From: Bacteroides sp.
GTDB lineage: Bacteria; Bacteroidota; Bacteroidia; Bacteroidales; Bacteroidaceae
Assembly (NCBI GenBank): GCA_021202275.1
Contig: JAJQDI010000005.1
Span: 62,001 to 126,000 of the forward strand
Direction: 5' to 3'
DNA length: 64,000 nucleotides
The notes under the pieces were generated by a model. The model saw only the letters and a program-made list of their open reading frames with translations. It was not told the DNA's origin and did not search any database. The position numbers and the translations under genes are program-made. Below, piece by piece: positions 63,212 to 64,000 of the stretch; within the stretch, counting starts at the first letter, position 1; each line of letters starts with the position of its first letter.

Positions 63212-64000
63212 TTAGTCCTCCAATAAGTTTGTGAATGCATCTACAAGTTCCTGGGTAACGAATGGCTGTCCGGTTACTTCGTTGTATTGAAGAAGGTTTA
63301 TACCGGGATTTTTCATCCGCAGGAATCCGGCGAACTGGCCCATGTTCTGTTCCGCTACTACCACCTTTTTGTATTTTCCAAGCAATTCGCCTGTGTTGCG
63401 GGGTAGGGGATGGATGTATTCAAAATGAGTAAGAGCAACCTTTTTACCCTCTTTTCGCATCTGTTCCATTGCTGAGTGCAGGTGTCCGTATGTTCCTCCC
63501 CACCCTACGATAAGCAATTCCGCGTCCGGATCTCCTTCTATCTGTTGTTCCGGGATGTAATTCGCGATTTTATCGACTTTGGCCTGACGGAGCAAAGTCA
63601 TCTTGTGGTGATTATCAGGCTCCGTAGAGATGATACCGGTCTCGCTGCTCTTTTCAAGACCTCCGATGCGGTGTGTGAAGTTCTCTGTTCCCGGGATAGC
63701 CCAGTAACGGGCTCCACTCAGTTCGTCGCGTTGGTAGGGAGTCCACGAACCTGCCATGTCCGGGGTAACATACGGAGGATTGATCTTCGGATACTGATCC
63801 AGATCGGGCAATTTCCAGGCTGCTGATCCATTTGCGATGAAAGCGTCTGTTAGTAATACAACCGGTGTCATGTGTTCCAGTGCTATTTTGGAAGACATAT
63901 ATGCCATCTCAAAGCAACTGCTGGGAGACTTAGCGGCGATCACCGGCATGGGGCTTTCGCCGTTTCTTCCGAAAAGCGCCTGTAGCAGGTCCGATTGTTC
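63212..64000 (-). CDS. 2-oxoacid:acceptor oxidoreductase alpha subunit, 5' part beyond window
   Basis: Frame open to the window edge (EQSDLLQALFGRNGESPMPVIAAKSPSSCFEMAYMSSKIALEHMTPVVLLTDAFIANGSAAWKLPD). Confidence 0.93.
   Translation of the reverse strand, partial: EQSDLLQALFGRNGESPMPVIAAKSPSSCFEMAYMSSKIALEHMTPVVLLTDAFIANGSAAWKLPDLDQYPKINPPYVTPDMAGSWTPYQRDELSGARYWAIPGTENFTHRIGGLEKSSETGIISTEPDNHHKMTLLRQAKVDKIANYIPEQQIEGDPDAELLIVGWGGTYGHLHSAMEQMRKEGKKVALTHFEYIHPLPRNTGELLGKYKKVVVAEQNMGQFAGFLRMKNPGINLLQYNEVTGQPFVTQELVDAFTNLLED

Overview
The window is a Bacteroidales-type chromosomal segment. Protein families and TTTG-N19-21-TAnnTTTG promoters point to Bacteroides/Parabacteroides-like DNA. Most of it is housekeeping: parE, metG, xerD, aroQ, pyk, rbfA, ahcY, rpsO, typA, pckA, upp, a 2-oxoacid:ferredoxin oxidoreductase, FKBP isomerases and one CAU-anticodon tRNA. 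Accessory islands are: (i) a nonulosonate-type sugar and glycosyltransferase locus (~9.6-15.1 kb); (ii) a radical SAM/SPASM enzyme next to a small lipoprotein (24.1-26.0 kb), matching the poorly characterised rSAM/lipoprotein system; (iii) a TonB-receptor/DUF4249 outer-membrane operon with two apparent lesions (31.2-37.5 kb); (iv) an AT-rich four-gene KS / CLF-like KS / ACP / PPTase cassette resembling a minimal type II polyketide or fatty acid system (55.5-58.6 kb). I also found gene remnants absent from the ORF track (a DNA-3-methyladenine glycosylase C-terminus and an ABC-2 permease C-terminus), three reading-frame breaks that a one-base homopolymer correction would repair, an in-frame amber codon in a TonB receptor, an apparent AUA start for typA, face-to-face promoters between xerD and aroQ, and dispersed TTTACGATTTACRATTGA-like motifs. 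All family calls are from reading translations by eye; no searches were run.
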